Origin: an uncultured delta proteobacterium
GTDB lineage: Bacteria; Myxococcota_A; UBA9160; JAFDET01
Direction: 5' to 3'
NCBI GenBank assembly: GCA_947259215.1
Contig: CAMYLJ010000017.1
Location: forward strand, 131,878 to 195,877
Length of the DNA: 64,000 nt
The notes under the pieces were generated by a model. The model was not told where the DNA came from. It worked only from the letters and a program-made list of their open reading frames with translations, and did no database searches. Positions 46,982-55,612 of this stretch are shown one piece after another; the stretch's first letter is position 1; each line of letters starts with the position of its first letter. Made by a program: the position numbers and the translations under genes.

Positions 46982-47806
46982 ATGGCATTCTCATCAGACG
47001 TCCTCACGATCGAGCGCAGCGGTGCCGTCGCGACGCTCTGGCTCGACCGACCCGATCGCCGAAACGCGCTCTCCGGGGCCCTCTGGGGTGCGTTTCCCGA
47101 CGCGCTCGAAGAGCTCGCCGACGACGAAGCGATCCGGGCGATCGTCCTCGCCGGGCGCGGCAAGAGCTTCTGCGTCGGGATCGACCTCGCCGATCTCGGA
47201 GGCGGTGGACACCAGGGTGAAGCCGCCAGTCAGGCCGCCGCGAACCTGCGGCAGCTCGAGGTCACGACGCGCTTCCAGAGGGCGATCAGCGCGTTCGCGG
47301 AGTGCCCGCTACCCGTGATTGCCGCGGTGCATGGCCACTGTCTCGGCGCTGGGATCGATCTCATCACGGCCTGCGACGTCCGCGTGGCAGCGTCAGACGC
47401 GAGCTTCGGCGTACGGGAGACGCGAATCGGGGTCGTGGCCGACGTCGGCACGCTTCAGCGCCTGCCCAGGGTGGTGACCGCCGGACACGTGGCGGAGCTC
47501 GCCTACACGGGCAGGGACATCGACGCGGCCCGAGCCGAGAAGATCGGCCTCGTCAACGACGTCTACCCCGACTTCACGGCGACCTACGAAGCGGCCATGG
47601 GCCTGGCGAACGAGATCGCTGCGAACTCGCCGCTCGCCGTGCGGGGCACGAAGTTCATCCTCCAGCAGGGCGAGAACCTCACCACCGGGCAAAGCCTTCA
47701 GCTGAATGGCCTCTACACCCTCATGACCAGCCTCCAGTCGAACGACCTGCGCGAAGCCATGAAGGCCTTCATGGAGAAGCGGCCGCCGGACTTCACTGGA
47801 AGCTGA
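46982..47806 (+). CDS. Crotonase, delta3,5-delta2,4-dienoyl-CoA isomerase-like
   Basis: The 274-aa protein has NALSGALWGAFPDAL, GRGKSFCVGIDLADL and HGHCLGAGIDLITACDVRVA forming the CoA and oxyanion sites. The stretch TRIGVVADVGTLQRLP carries the Asp and surrounding residues diagnostic of ECH1-type dienoyl-CoA isomerases rather than hydratases. This would shift conjugated double bonds in a dienoyl-CoA, useful for unsaturated or ring-derived acids. ATG 46982 follows GAGGAGAGAAGCG. Confidence 0.84.
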   Translation: MAFSSDVLTIERSGAVATLWLDRPDRRNALSGALWGAFPDALEELADDEAIRAIVLAGRGKSFCVGIDLADLGGGGHQGEAASQAAANLRQLEVTTRFQRAISAFAECPLPVIAAVHGHCLGAGIDLITACDVRVAASDASFGVRETRIGVVADVGTLQRLPRVVTAGHVAELAYTGRDIDAARAEKIGLVNDVYPDFTATYEAAMGLANEIAANSPLAVRGTKFILQQGENLTTGQSLQLNGLYTLMTSLQSNDLREAMKAFMEKRPPDFTGS

Positions 47807-47828
47807 GGCGCCGGGAAGGAGAGAGAAG

Positions 47829-49058
47829 ATGGGATTCGAGCTGAGCGAGCGGGTGGTCGAGATTCGTGCGCGCCTCGAGGCGTTCATGGACGAGCACATC
47901 TTTCCCCGCGAGCACGAGTACGAGGAGTTCGTGAACGACCAGCGGAACCTCTGGCAGGTGCCCCCCTTCGTTCGCGAGCTCAAGGCCAGGGCCCGCGAGC
48001 AGGGGCTCTGGAACCTCTTCCTGCCCAAGGAGTACGAGCCCTGGAGCCCCGGGCTCTCGAACCTCGAGATCGCGCCCATCATGGAGACGATGTCCCGCGT
48101 GACCTGGGCGCAGGGCATCTTCAACTGCAATGCCCCGGATCGCGGCAACATGGAGGTGCTGGCGAAGTACGGCACGAAGGAGCAGCAGGAGAAGTGGCTG
48201 CGGCCGCTCCTCGACGGTGAGATCCGCTCGGCCTACGCAATGACCGAGCCCCAGGTCGCCTCTTCGGACGCCACGAACATGGAGCTCGAGATCCGTCGCG
48301 ACGGCGACGAGTACGTCCTGAACGGGCGCAAGTGGTGGACGACGGGCGTCGTCAATCCGGACTGCAAGATCATGCTCGTCATGGGGAAGTCGAACCCCGA
48401 GAACGACCGCCACACGCAGCATTCGACGATCCTCGTGCCGACGGACACTCCCGGCTTCGAGATCGAGCGGCCGCTGCGCGTCTTCGGCGGCTACCACTCG
48501 CCAGGGGGCGAGGGAGACTGCAGCTTCACCGATGTCCGGGTGCCGGCCGAGAACATGATCCTGGGCGAGGGCTGCGGCTTCGAGATCGCTCAGGGGCGCC
48601 TCGGCCCCGGGCGGTTCCAGTACGCGATGACCTTCGTGGGCCTGGCGCAGCGCTGCCTGGAGCTGATGTGCGAGCGGGCGACTTCGCGCGTGGCCTTCGG
48701 CGAGAAGCTCAGCGACAAGACGAGCGTCCAGCACGAGATCGCGCGGTCGCGCTGCGAGATCGAGCAGTGCCGTCTGCTGGTTCTCGCGGCTGCGGACAAG
48801 ATGGACCGGGAAGGCCCCAAGGGCGCCAAGGACTACATCTCGATGGTGAAGATCGTGGCACCGCAGATGGCACAGAACGTCGCCGATCGCGCGATCCAGG
48901 TGTTCGGAGGAATGGGGGTCTGCCAGGACACGCTGCTCCCGCACGTCTTCACGCAGGGTCGCTTCTGTCGCATCGCAGACGGCCCCGATGAGGTGCACAT
49001 GTCCCAGCTCGGGAAGCTCACCATCCGCCAGGCCTTGAGCGCGCTGTCCCGTGGCTAG
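47829..49058 (+). CDS. Acyl-CoA dehydrogenase, ACAD10/11-like
   Basis: The 409-aa protein has AYAMTEPQVASSDATNMELE (FAD and substrate loop), GRKWWTTGVVNPDCKIMLVM, and RPLRVFGGYHSPGGEGDCSF. The C-terminal FGGMGVCQDTLLPHVFTQGR and ADGPDEVHMSQLGKL are typical of the ACAD10/11-like subgroup. It is complete, with good AAGGAGAGAGAAG before the ATG. It is the third dehydrogenase of the run and the only one of this subgroup; it probably acts on a different intermediate. The last eight bases overlap the next gene. Confidence 0.88.
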   Translation: MGFELSERVVEIRARLEAFMDEHIFPREHEYEEFVNDQRNLWQVPPFVRELKARAREQGLWNLFLPKEYEPWSPGLSNLEIAPIMETMSRVTWAQGIFNCNAPDRGNMEVLAKYGTKEQQEKWLRPLLDGEIRSAYAMTEPQVASSDATNMELEIRRDGDEYVLNGRKWWTTGVVNPDCKIMLVMGKSNPENDRHTQHSTILVPTDTPGFEIERPLRVFGGYHSPGGEGDCSFTDVRVPAENMILGEGCGFEIAQGRLGPGRFQYAMTFVGLAQRCLELMCERATSRVAFGEKLSDKTSVQHEIARSRCEIEQCRLLVLAAADKMDREGPKGAKDYISMVKIVAPQMAQNVADRAIQVFGGMGVCQDTLLPHVFTQGRFCRIADGPDEVHMSQLGKLTIRQALSALSRG

Positions 49059-49653
49059 CCCGGAGCTCCCCGCGCACAACGTGCTCGTCGACTGCCGGGA
49101 GCTCCATGCCGAGCTGCTCGACCTGGAGACGGGAACCGTCTGGCAATCGCACCGGCCGATCAGCCGCGAGGAGTACGCTGCGCTCGAGCTGCCCGAGAAG
49201 CTCGTCCGGGTGGGGATCGGCGCTGGGGTCATGGACGAGCACTACTTCCGTCGCTCTCCCGGCGCCGAGGCGGACGGACCCGTGGCCGAGCGGGAGATCG
49301 GGGGGCATCTCTTCATCCACTGCGCGAACCCGCCCAAGGGCGGTCCCGAGACACCGGTGGGGGACGACCCGAAGCTGATGCGGGTCGACAAGCACCACTC
49401 GCTCGTCTTCGACGCCGGGCGTGAGCTTCTCGTGATACGGGCGGACGGGTGCGACTTCGTTCAGGTGATCGCGGCGTCGCCCGGAGGTGGCGGCCTGCTC
49501 CAGACGGTGGACCTCCGGCTGCCCGAAGGCTGGTCCCTGCGCACCGAGAAGCTCGAATCGCGGACGACGATTCACCTGCCGAACCCGACGCAGGCCTGGT
49601 TCTTCGCCAACGGGGCGAGCTTCCAGGGGCCCGTCGACGCATTCGGCGCGTGA
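49051..49653 (+). CDS. Conserved-looking protein of unknown function
   Basis: This 200-aa protein starts at a GTG overlapping the dehydrogenase gene by 8 bp. It is strand-rich (HLFIHCANPPKGG, HHSLVFDAGRELLVIRADGC, WSLRTEKLESRTTIHL) and ends FFANGASFQGPVDAFGA. There is no signal peptide, membrane helix or known motif. The overlap and the codon use fit a real gene translated with the operon. I cannot assign a fold. Confidence 0.5.
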   Translation: MASPELPAHNVLVDCRELHAELLDLETGTVWQSHRPISREEYAALELPEKLVRVGIGAGVMDEHYFRRSPGAEADGPVAEREIGGHLFIHCANPPKGGPETPVGDDPKLMRVDKHHSLVFDAGRELLVIRADGCDFVQVIAASPGGGGLLQTVDLRLPEGWSLRTEKLESRTTIHLPNPTQAWFFANGASFQGPVDAFGA

Positions 49654-49663
49654 GGAGCATCAC

Positions 49664-50341
49664 GTGGGCCGTCGGCGCATACTGATCTGGGCGATCGCCG
49701 CGCTTCTCTACGCGGCTTTCGTCGGCTGGTACACGGACTTCGGGGGTCCGCTTCGCGACAGCGAGATCGCGACCTACCTCGCGCGCTTCGAAGCGCTCGG
49801 GTTCTCCGAGGAGCGGCGCGAGCGGATCCGTCGCTTCATGGAGAGTGACACAGGTCGGCAGTTCCTGATGGTGAACGTCGTCGACTATGCGGACGATCCG
49901 CCCGACGTCCCAGGGGCCGAGCCCGGCGAGTCTGCGCTCCAGCTCATGGACCGCTACATGGAGCACATGTACGCGGAGCTGTTCGCGCGGGCGTGCCACC
50001 CGACCGTCGTGGGCAACGCGGTACACACGGCACTCGACCTCGTCGGAGTCGACACCCTCGACACGGCCGAGCGCTGGGACATGGGGGCGCTCTTCCGCTA
50101 CCGCAGCCGCCGGACCTTCCTCGAGATCGTGACGATCCCGGAGACGCTCGGCCGCCACGAGTTCAAGATCGCCGCGCTCGACAAGACCATCGCGTACCCG
50201 ATCGAGACGCAGCTGAACCTCGGCGACCCGAGGGTCCTGTTGGGCCTGCTGCTTCTTGCCGCAGCGGCGCTCGGCGATCTGCTCTCGACGCCGGACGGCC
50301 GCCACCGCTCGCATCCATCAACGCACCCAGCAGGAGATTGA
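49664..50341 (+). CDS. Membrane protein of unknown function with two terminal helices
   Basis: The 225-aa protein has an N-terminal helix (ILIWAIAALLYAAFVGWYTDF) and a C-terminal helix (VLLGLLLLAAAALGDLL), with an acidic helical domain between (RFEALGFSEERRERIRRFME, FLMVNVVDYADDPP). The GTG start at 49664 has GAGGAGC. It ends 3 bp before the first SDR gene. The C-terminal 65 residues recur, degraded, at 52066-52313. No family is recognised; the spacing suggests a partner of the oxidoreductases. Confidence 0.5.
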   Translation: MGRRRILIWAIAALLYAAFVGWYTDFGGPLRDSEIATYLARFEALGFSEERRERIRRFMESDTGRQFLMVNVVDYADDPPDVPGAEPGESALQLMDRYMEHMYAELFARACHPTVVGNAVHTALDLVGVDTLDTAERWDMGALFRYRSRRTFLEIVTIPETLGRHEFKIAALDKTIAYPIETQLNLGDPRVLLGLLLLAAAALGDLLSTPDGRHRSHPSTHPAGD

Positions 50342-50344
50342 CCC

Positions 50345-51130
50345 ATGTCCGTGGCCACCGAGCTATTCGACCTCACCGGAAAGGTCGCGATCATCACCGG
50401 GTCGTCCCGCGGAATCGGCCGGGCGATCGCGCACGAGCTTGCAACCCACGGCGCAAGGGTCGTCATCTCGAGCCGCAAGCCCGAGCCGTGCGATGCCGTT
50501 GCGGCGGAGATCAACGCCGCTTGCGCGGATGGCCCCGGCGGGGCGATTGCGATCCCCGCGAGCATCGCCGAGAAGGAAGCCTTGCAGGCCTTGGTCGACC
50601 AGACGCGCGAGAAGTGGGGCCGCATCGACATCGCGGTCTGCAACGCCGCGGTCAATCCCTACTACGGGTCCTCGATGGACATCCCCGACTCGGCCTTCGA
50701 TAAGATCATGTCCTCGAACATCAAGAGCAACCACTGGCTGTGCAACATGGTGCTGCCCGAGATGGTGGAGCGGGAGGATGGCTCGATCATCGTCGTCTCG
50801 AGCGCCGGTGGCTTCAAGGCGAGCACGGTGATCGGTGCGTACGCGATCTCGAAGGCCGCGGACATGCAACTCGTGAGGAATCTCGCTGCCGAGTACGGGC
50901 CGAAGAACGTGCGCGTGAACGCGATTGCACCAGGACTGATCCGCACCGACTTCGCACGCGCACTCTGGGAGAACCCCAAGACCCTCAAGGCGGCAACCGC
51001 TACGACGCCCTTGCGGCGCATCGGCGAACCCGAGGAGCTGGGCGGGATCGCGGTCTTTCTCGCCTCGAAGGCGGGCAGCTACTGCAGCGGCCAGACCTTC
51101 GTGGTCGACGGCGGAATGACCATCGCCTGA
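50345..51130 (+). CDS. Short-chain dehydrogenase/reductase
   Basis: This 261-aa classical SDR has the TGSSRGIGRA cofactor loop, CNAAVNPYYG, catalytic Ser in IIVVSSAGGF, and Y-x3-K in GAYAISKAAD. SSRK after the second strand suggests NADP preference. The C-terminus YCSGQTFVVDGGMTIA matches FabG-like enzymes. It would act as a beta-hydroxyacyl-CoA or alcohol dehydrogenase in the same pathway as the acyl-CoA enzymes. Confidence 0.88.
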   Translation: MSVATELFDLTGKVAIITGSSRGIGRAIAHELATHGARVVISSRKPEPCDAVAAEINAACADGPGGAIAIPASIAEKEALQALVDQTREKWGRIDIAVCNAAVNPYYGSSMDIPDSAFDKIMSSNIKSNHWLCNMVLPEMVEREDGSIIVVSSAGGFKASTVIGAYAISKAADMQLVRNLAAEYGPKNVRVNAIAPGLIRTDFARALWENPKTLKAATATTPLRRIGEPEELGGIAVFLASKAGSYCSGQTFVVDGGMTIA

Positions 51131-51177
51131 GCAGCGTCCTCGCGCATCGAAACGAGGGCCGAACGGGAGTAGCGAGC

Positions 51178-51957
51178 ATGGAAGTCAAGGACAAGATCAT
51201 CGTCGTCACGGGGGCGGCCAGCGGCATCGGCCAGGCGCTTGCCCGTCGCTTCGCCGCCGAAGGCGCGCGTTCGGTCGTTTCGGTGGATCTCGATGCGCAG
51301 GGCGCCGAGGCGACGGCGGCCGAAATCAGCGGCATCGCGCTCACCGCGGACGTCTCCGTAGAAGCGGAGATCGCCAACGTCATCGAGGCCAGCGAAGCCC
51401 GGGTGGGCGCAATCGATCTCTTCTGCTCCAACGCCGGCATCGGCATGGGGATGGACCTCGGCGCTCCGAACGAGGAGTGGCAGAAGAGCTGGGACGTCAA
51501 CGTGATGTCCCACGTCTACGCCGCGCGCCATCTCGTGCCGCGCATGATCGAGCGAGGCGGTGGCTACTTCCTGAACACGGCGTCCGCTGCTGGCCTGCTC
51601 AACCAGATCGGCGGCGCCGCCTACGCGGTCAGCAAGCACGCGGCCGTTGGCTTCGGCGAATGGCTCGCCCTCACTCACCAGCACCAGGGAATCCGGGTCT
51701 CGATGCTATGCCCCCAGGCCGTGCGCACCGCGATGACGGGCGACTCGGTCGCCTCGGCCGCAGCGGCAAGCGATGGCCTGATGGAACCCGATCGCCTGGC
51801 CGACTTCGTGATCGAGGGGCTCGCCGACGAACGCTTCCTGATCCTTCCCCATCCCGAGGTGCTCGAGTACATGCGCCGCAAGACCGCCGACTACGACCGC
51901 TGGATCGGAGGGATGAATCGCCTCCATCAACGTCTCACTGGCGCATCCAGCGCCTGA
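51178..51957 (+). CDS. Short-chain dehydrogenase/reductase
   Basis: The 259-aa SDR has TGAASGIGQA, an acidic SVDLDAQG after the second strand (NAD preference), CSNAGIGMGM, catalytic Ser in FLNTASAAGLL, and AAYAVSKHAA. The longer C-terminal part (LILPHPEVLEYMRRKTADYD) is typical of the group near retinol or steroid dehydrogenases. It is the last intact gene of the plus-strand run, 47 bp after the previous SDR. Confidence 0.87.
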   Translation: MEVKDKIIVVTGAASGIGQALARRFAAEGARSVVSVDLDAQGAEATAAEISGIALTADVSVEAEIANVIEASEARVGAIDLFCSNAGIGMGMDLGAPNEEWQKSWDVNVMSHVYAARHLVPRMIERGGGYFLNTASAAGLLNQIGGAAYAVSKHAAVGFGEWLALTHQHQGIRVSMLCPQAVRTAMTGDSVASAAAASDGLMEPDRLADFVIEGLADERFLILPHPEVLEYMRRKTADYDRWIGGMNRLHQRLTGASSA

Positions 51958-51969
51958 CCGGAGGACCAG

Positions 51970-52313
51970 AAGCGAAAGCTTCTGGTTGCACTCTCCGTGC
52001 TGCTTTCATTGCCGGTGTTTCTCTTTCTCGCCGCGTGGCTTCTTCCCAGGCCCACCGATACGACACCTTCCTCGAGATCGTGACGATTCCGGAGACGCTC
52101 GGCCGCCACGAGTCCAAGCTCGCCGCGCTCGAAAAGACGATCGCCTATCCCGTTGAAACCCAGCTCAACCTCGGCGACCCGAGGGTCCTGCTGGGGCTCC
52201 TTCTCTTCTCTGTGGCGGCATTCGGAGACCTGCTTTCGACGCCGGCGAGGCCCCGGAAGTCCGAGCAGCAGCTTCGAGAGCGCGACCACGCCCCGTCGGC
52301 CAGGGCCGACTGA
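51970..52313 (+). pseudogene. Decayed paralogue of the membrane protein at 49664
   Basis: A GGAGGA ribosome site is followed by AAG where an ATG would be expected, then KLLVALSVLLSLPVFLFLAA, a membrane helix. The frame then breaks, and in another frame TFLEIVTIPETLGRH to GDLLSTP closely repeats the C-terminal part of the 49664 protein (DNA at 52068 versus 50117). Start codon, middle region and frame are all lost. Confidence 0.65.
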
Positions 52314-52359
52314 GGCGCTTCGCACGCCCCCGGTCCTTCACCGCGTGCGCCGCTCGAAT

Positions 52360-53436
52360 CTAGGCTGTCCGATCCAGGATCCGCGCTCGATAGGCGGTGG
52401 GGCTCTCGCCGGTCCAGCGTCGGAACGCCTTGGCGAAGCTCGTCGCGTCGTCGAAGCCGGCCGCCTGCGCGACGTCGATCACACGGCAGCCCGGCCGGCC
52501 GAGCAGCCCGAGCGCCAGATTCCGATGCTCGCGATCGACGATCCGGCGGAAGCTGCTTCCCTCGGCCCGCAGGCGCCGCTGGAGCGTGCGGCGCCCGATC
52601 CCGAGTCGGCGGGCGACAGACGCCTGGGTGGGCCGCTCGTGCTCCTCCAGGGCGGCGCGGATCTGCTCGGCCACCGCCACCGTGAACTCGGGCGCCAAGG
52701 TGCGGAGCTCGCTCTCGAGGAGGTCCTGGAGTCGCGACTGCGCCCGGGGCTGCGCGGCGATCATCGGCTGCCGGAGCGACGCCAGCGGAAGCCGCAGGCG
52801 ATGGGACGAGGCGCGGAACTCGACGGGACAGCGGAAGAAGCGCTCGTAGGGGGCGACGTCGGGCGGTGGCGCGTGCCGGAACGAGACGCGCAGGGGGGAG
52901 AGGTCCGCGATGATCGCCTCGCGGAGGATCCTCAAGATCCCGACGAGACAGGACTCGTAGACCTGACGGCCGAGCGCGTCGTCCACGTCCGCGAGGCGGA
53001 GCTCGATGGATAGCGTGGATTCGTCTTCGTGGATGGCGACATCCATCCGATCAGCGATGAGCTTCTGGTACCGCGCCAGGTGCCGGATCGCCTCCAGGCC
53101 CGTCTCGCTGACGGCCACCAGCTGCCCGATCATGCCGGCCGCCGCCGCCACCGGGACGGTCTGCGCCAGGTGGAGGCCCAGAGACGGGTCGCCGCTCAGC
53201 CGCTCGGCCTCCCGCCACAGGGCCCAGAAGGCCGTGCTCGGCACCCGGGCCGCCGGATCCATCAGCTCCGAGAGACTCACCCCCGCTGGGGCGCAGAGCC
53301 GTGCGGGGGCGAGGCCGAGCCTCTGGAAGCCGACGAGCATGCCCCGCGTGACGAATCCGCCGACGAACGTGCTGGGCGCGGCCTCCGCCGATGTGGCGCA
53401 TTCGACCCGGTTCTTTGACGCGTTGGGCACGGACAA
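52360..53436 (-). CDS. AraC family regulator (OruR/ArgR-like architecture)
   Basis: The protein is up to 358 aa. An N-terminal arabinose-binding-like helical domain (about 20-210) precedes the C-terminal double helix-turn-helix: ASVARRLGIGRRTLQRRLRA, then RVIDVAQAAGFDDATSFAKA with FRRWTGESPTAYR. This arrangement is usual in regulators of catabolic or virulence genes. The start is unclear (TTG at 53436 or GTG at 53430). It is divergent from the DUF3604 gene with about 65 bp between, so it may control that trio; it could equally serve the catabolic run. Confidence 0.82.
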   Translation of the reverse strand: MSVPNASKNRVECATSAEAAPSTFVGGFVTRGMLVGFQRLGLAPARLCAPAGVSLSELMDPAARVPSTAFWALWREAERLSGDPSLGLHLAQTVPVAAAAGMIGQLVAVSETGLEAIRHLARYQKLIADRMDVAIHEDESTLSIELRLADVDDALGRQVYESCLVGILRILREAIIADLSPLRVSFRHAPPPDVAPYERFFRCPVEFRASSHRLRLPLASLRQPMIAAQPRAQSRLQDLLESELRTLAPEFTVAVAEQIRAALEEHERPTQASVARRLGIGRRTLQRRLRAEGSSFRRIVDREHRNLALGLLGRPGCRVIDVAQAAGFDDATSFAKAFRRWTGESPTAYRARILDRTA

Positions 53437-53501
53437 ATCCCTCGCACGCTCGCAGGATACCAGAAAATCGTTTGCCAGCGGGCAGTTGAGGAGATCTCCA
53501 C

Positions 53502-55592
53502 GTGAAGACCCGAGCCCCGATCGCGGCGCTTGCCGCCGCCCTCATCTCGATCTCCGGACCCGCCGCCGCGGAGCTGTGCCCGGACTACAACCCGCTCCGG
53601 AACCCCTACGTCGGGGACCTGCACGTCCATACGGCGTTCTCGTTCGACTCCGTGCTGCTCGGCGTGCAGACGGAGCCGGACGACGCCTACGCCTTCGCCA
53701 AGGGCGCCCCGATCGAGCTGGCTCCCACCGGTCCCCCCCCGACCGGGCTTCCGCGCGTCTTCCAGCTCCAGCGGCCTCTCGACTTCGCGGCCGTCTCCGA
53801 CCACGCGGAGTTCTTCGGCGAGTTCAGCCTCTGCACCGCGGATCCGACCGACCCGGCCTACAACACGCCCTTCTGCAACGCCTACCGCACGGTCGCCTTC
53901 GGAAACCGCGACGTCACCACGGCTCCCCCGGGCCAGGTCGCGCTGGGTGTGTTCCTCCAGTTCGCCGCACCGCTCCTCAGCCCGCTCCCGGGGCGCAATC
54001 CGATCTGCGGCCCGGGAAACGCCGATTGTCTGGACCGCGCCTCCATGGTCTGGGACGCGTCCCAGGACGCGACCAACTTCGCCAACGATCCCTGCTCGTT
54101 CACGGCGTTCAACGCCTACGAGTGGACCGCGAACACTATCTTCCCCGACGCTCCGGCCGGAGCCAACCTCCACCGCAACGTGATCTTCCGCAATGATTCG
54201 GTGCCTGCGCTCCCGTCCTCGTACTTCGAGGCGCCGCGTGTCGAGATCCTCTGGGAACAGCTGCGGCAGGACTGCATCGACGGCGACGAGGACTGCGACG
54301 CGCTGACGATCCCGCACAACTCGAACCTGAGCTCGGGCCGCATGTTCAAGCCGGTCAACTCAGCCGCGGGGGACCAGCCGCTCACTCCGGAGGACGCCGG
54401 GGCCCGCGCGGCCATCGAGCCCGTCGTCGAGGTCACGCAGATCAAGGGCGCCTCGGAGTGCCGCATCTCCATGCGGGCCGACAATGGCGTCCCGTTCCTG
54501 GGCAGCGACGAGCTCTGCGACCACGAGAGCTACGACCGCATCGGGATCCTCGACAACCCGATTCCGAACGTGCCGGTGCCCCGGCTCTCCTTCGTGCGCG
54601 AGGGCCTCAAGGAGGGCCTCGTCCAGGAGGAGGCGCTCGGCGTGAACCCCTTCAAGCTCGGCATGCTGGGCTCTACCGACGCCCACAACTCCACTCCGGG
54701 CCAGACGAGCGAGAAGACGTTCGCGACGACCGGCCAACAGGGGATCAACGACTTCAACCCGCAGCTGACGCTCGCGATCCGCAACGGGACGGGCATCGAG
54801 GCCCACGGCGGCGGCCTCGCCGTCGTCTGGGCCGAGCAGAACACGCGCGACTCGCTGTTCGACGCCATCAAGCGCCGGGAGGTCTACGGGACGAGCGGGA
54901 CGCGGCCGATCGTGCGCTTCCACGGGAGCTGGAACGTCGGCCTCGGCATCTGCAACTCCCAGAACACGAGCAAGATCGCCGACAAGAAGGGCGTGCCCAT
55001 GGGCGCCGACCTTCCCGTGCGGCCCGGCAACAAGACGCCGCGCTTCGTGGTCTCGGCCCAGCAGGATCCGGACGCGAGCCCGCTGCAGCGCATCCAGATC
55101 GTCAAGGGCTGGCTCGACGAGAGCGGCGAGGCGCAGGAGGCGGTCTACGACGTGGCCGGAGACCCGGACAACGGCGCGGGCGTCGACGTCGACACGTGCC
55201 AGCCCCTCGGCACCGGCTTCGACTCGCTGTGTACCGTGTGGGGGGACCCCGACTTCGACGGCGGGCAGAAGGCATTCTACTACGCGCGCGTCCTCGAGAA
55301 TCCGACCTGCCGCTGGAACCAGCAGTTCTGCGCCGACACCTTCGGCAACGTCGGTGACGCCTGCGCGGCGGGGCTGGTGCCGCCGGAGCTCGGGCAGTGC
55401 TGCGACGGCACGGCCGCACACCAGAGCTTCTGTGCCGTGCAGCTGGCCCAGCAGTCCGCACAGGGCATCGAGTGCTTCACCCCCCAGATGCGTCCGGACC
55501 TGCAGGCCTCCTGCTGCGTCGGCAACTACCTGGACATCCCGAAGACCATCCAGGAGCGCGCCTGGACCTCGCCGATCTGGTACACGCCGTAG
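53502..55592 (+). CDS. Exported DUF3604 protein, PHP-like metallo-hydrolase fold
   Basis: The 696-aa protein has a signal peptide (IAALAAALISISGPAAA). The metal-binding pattern GDLHVHTAFSFDS (His41, His43), VSDHAEFFGEF and GSTDAHNSTPG is that of PHP-type hydrolases and defines DUF3604. Many Cys in the C-terminal 100 residues suggest disulfides in the periplasm. The GTG start follows GGAGATCTCCAC. It precedes a PpiC-like and a HupE-like gene with short gaps, a trio I recall from other genomes. Its enzymatic substrate is unknown. Confidence 0.82.
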   Translation: MKTRAPIAALAAALISISGPAAAELCPDYNPLRNPYVGDLHVHTAFSFDSVLLGVQTEPDDAYAFAKGAPIELAPTGPPPTGLPRVFQLQRPLDFAAVSDHAEFFGEFSLCTADPTDPAYNTPFCNAYRTVAFGNRDVTTAPPGQVALGVFLQFAAPLLSPLPGRNPICGPGNADCLDRASMVWDASQDATNFANDPCSFTAFNAYEWTANTIFPDAPAGANLHRNVIFRNDSVPALPSSYFEAPRVEILWEQLRQDCIDGDEDCDALTIPHNSNLSSGRMFKPVNSAAGDQPLTPEDAGARAAIEPVVEVTQIKGASECRISMRADNGVPFLGSDELCDHESYDRIGILDNPIPNVPVPRLSFVREGLKEGLVQEEALGVNPFKLGMLGSTDAHNSTPGQTSEKTFATTGQQGINDFNPQLTLAIRNGTGIEAHGGGLAVVWAEQNTRDSLFDAIKRREVYGTSGTRPIVRFHGSWNVGLGICNSQNTSKIADKKGVPMGADLPVRPGNKTPRFVVSAQQDPDASPLQRIQIVKGWLDESGEAQEAVYDVAGDPDNGAGVDVDTCQPLGTGFDSLCTVWGDPDFDGGQKAFYYARVLENPTCRWNQQFCADTFGNVGDACAAGLVPPELGQCCDGTAAHQSFCAVQLAQQSAQGIECFTPQMRPDLQASCCVGNYLDIPKTIQERAWTSPIWYTP

Positions 55593-55612
55593 GCGTGGCG
55601 GGGCCTCCGTCG

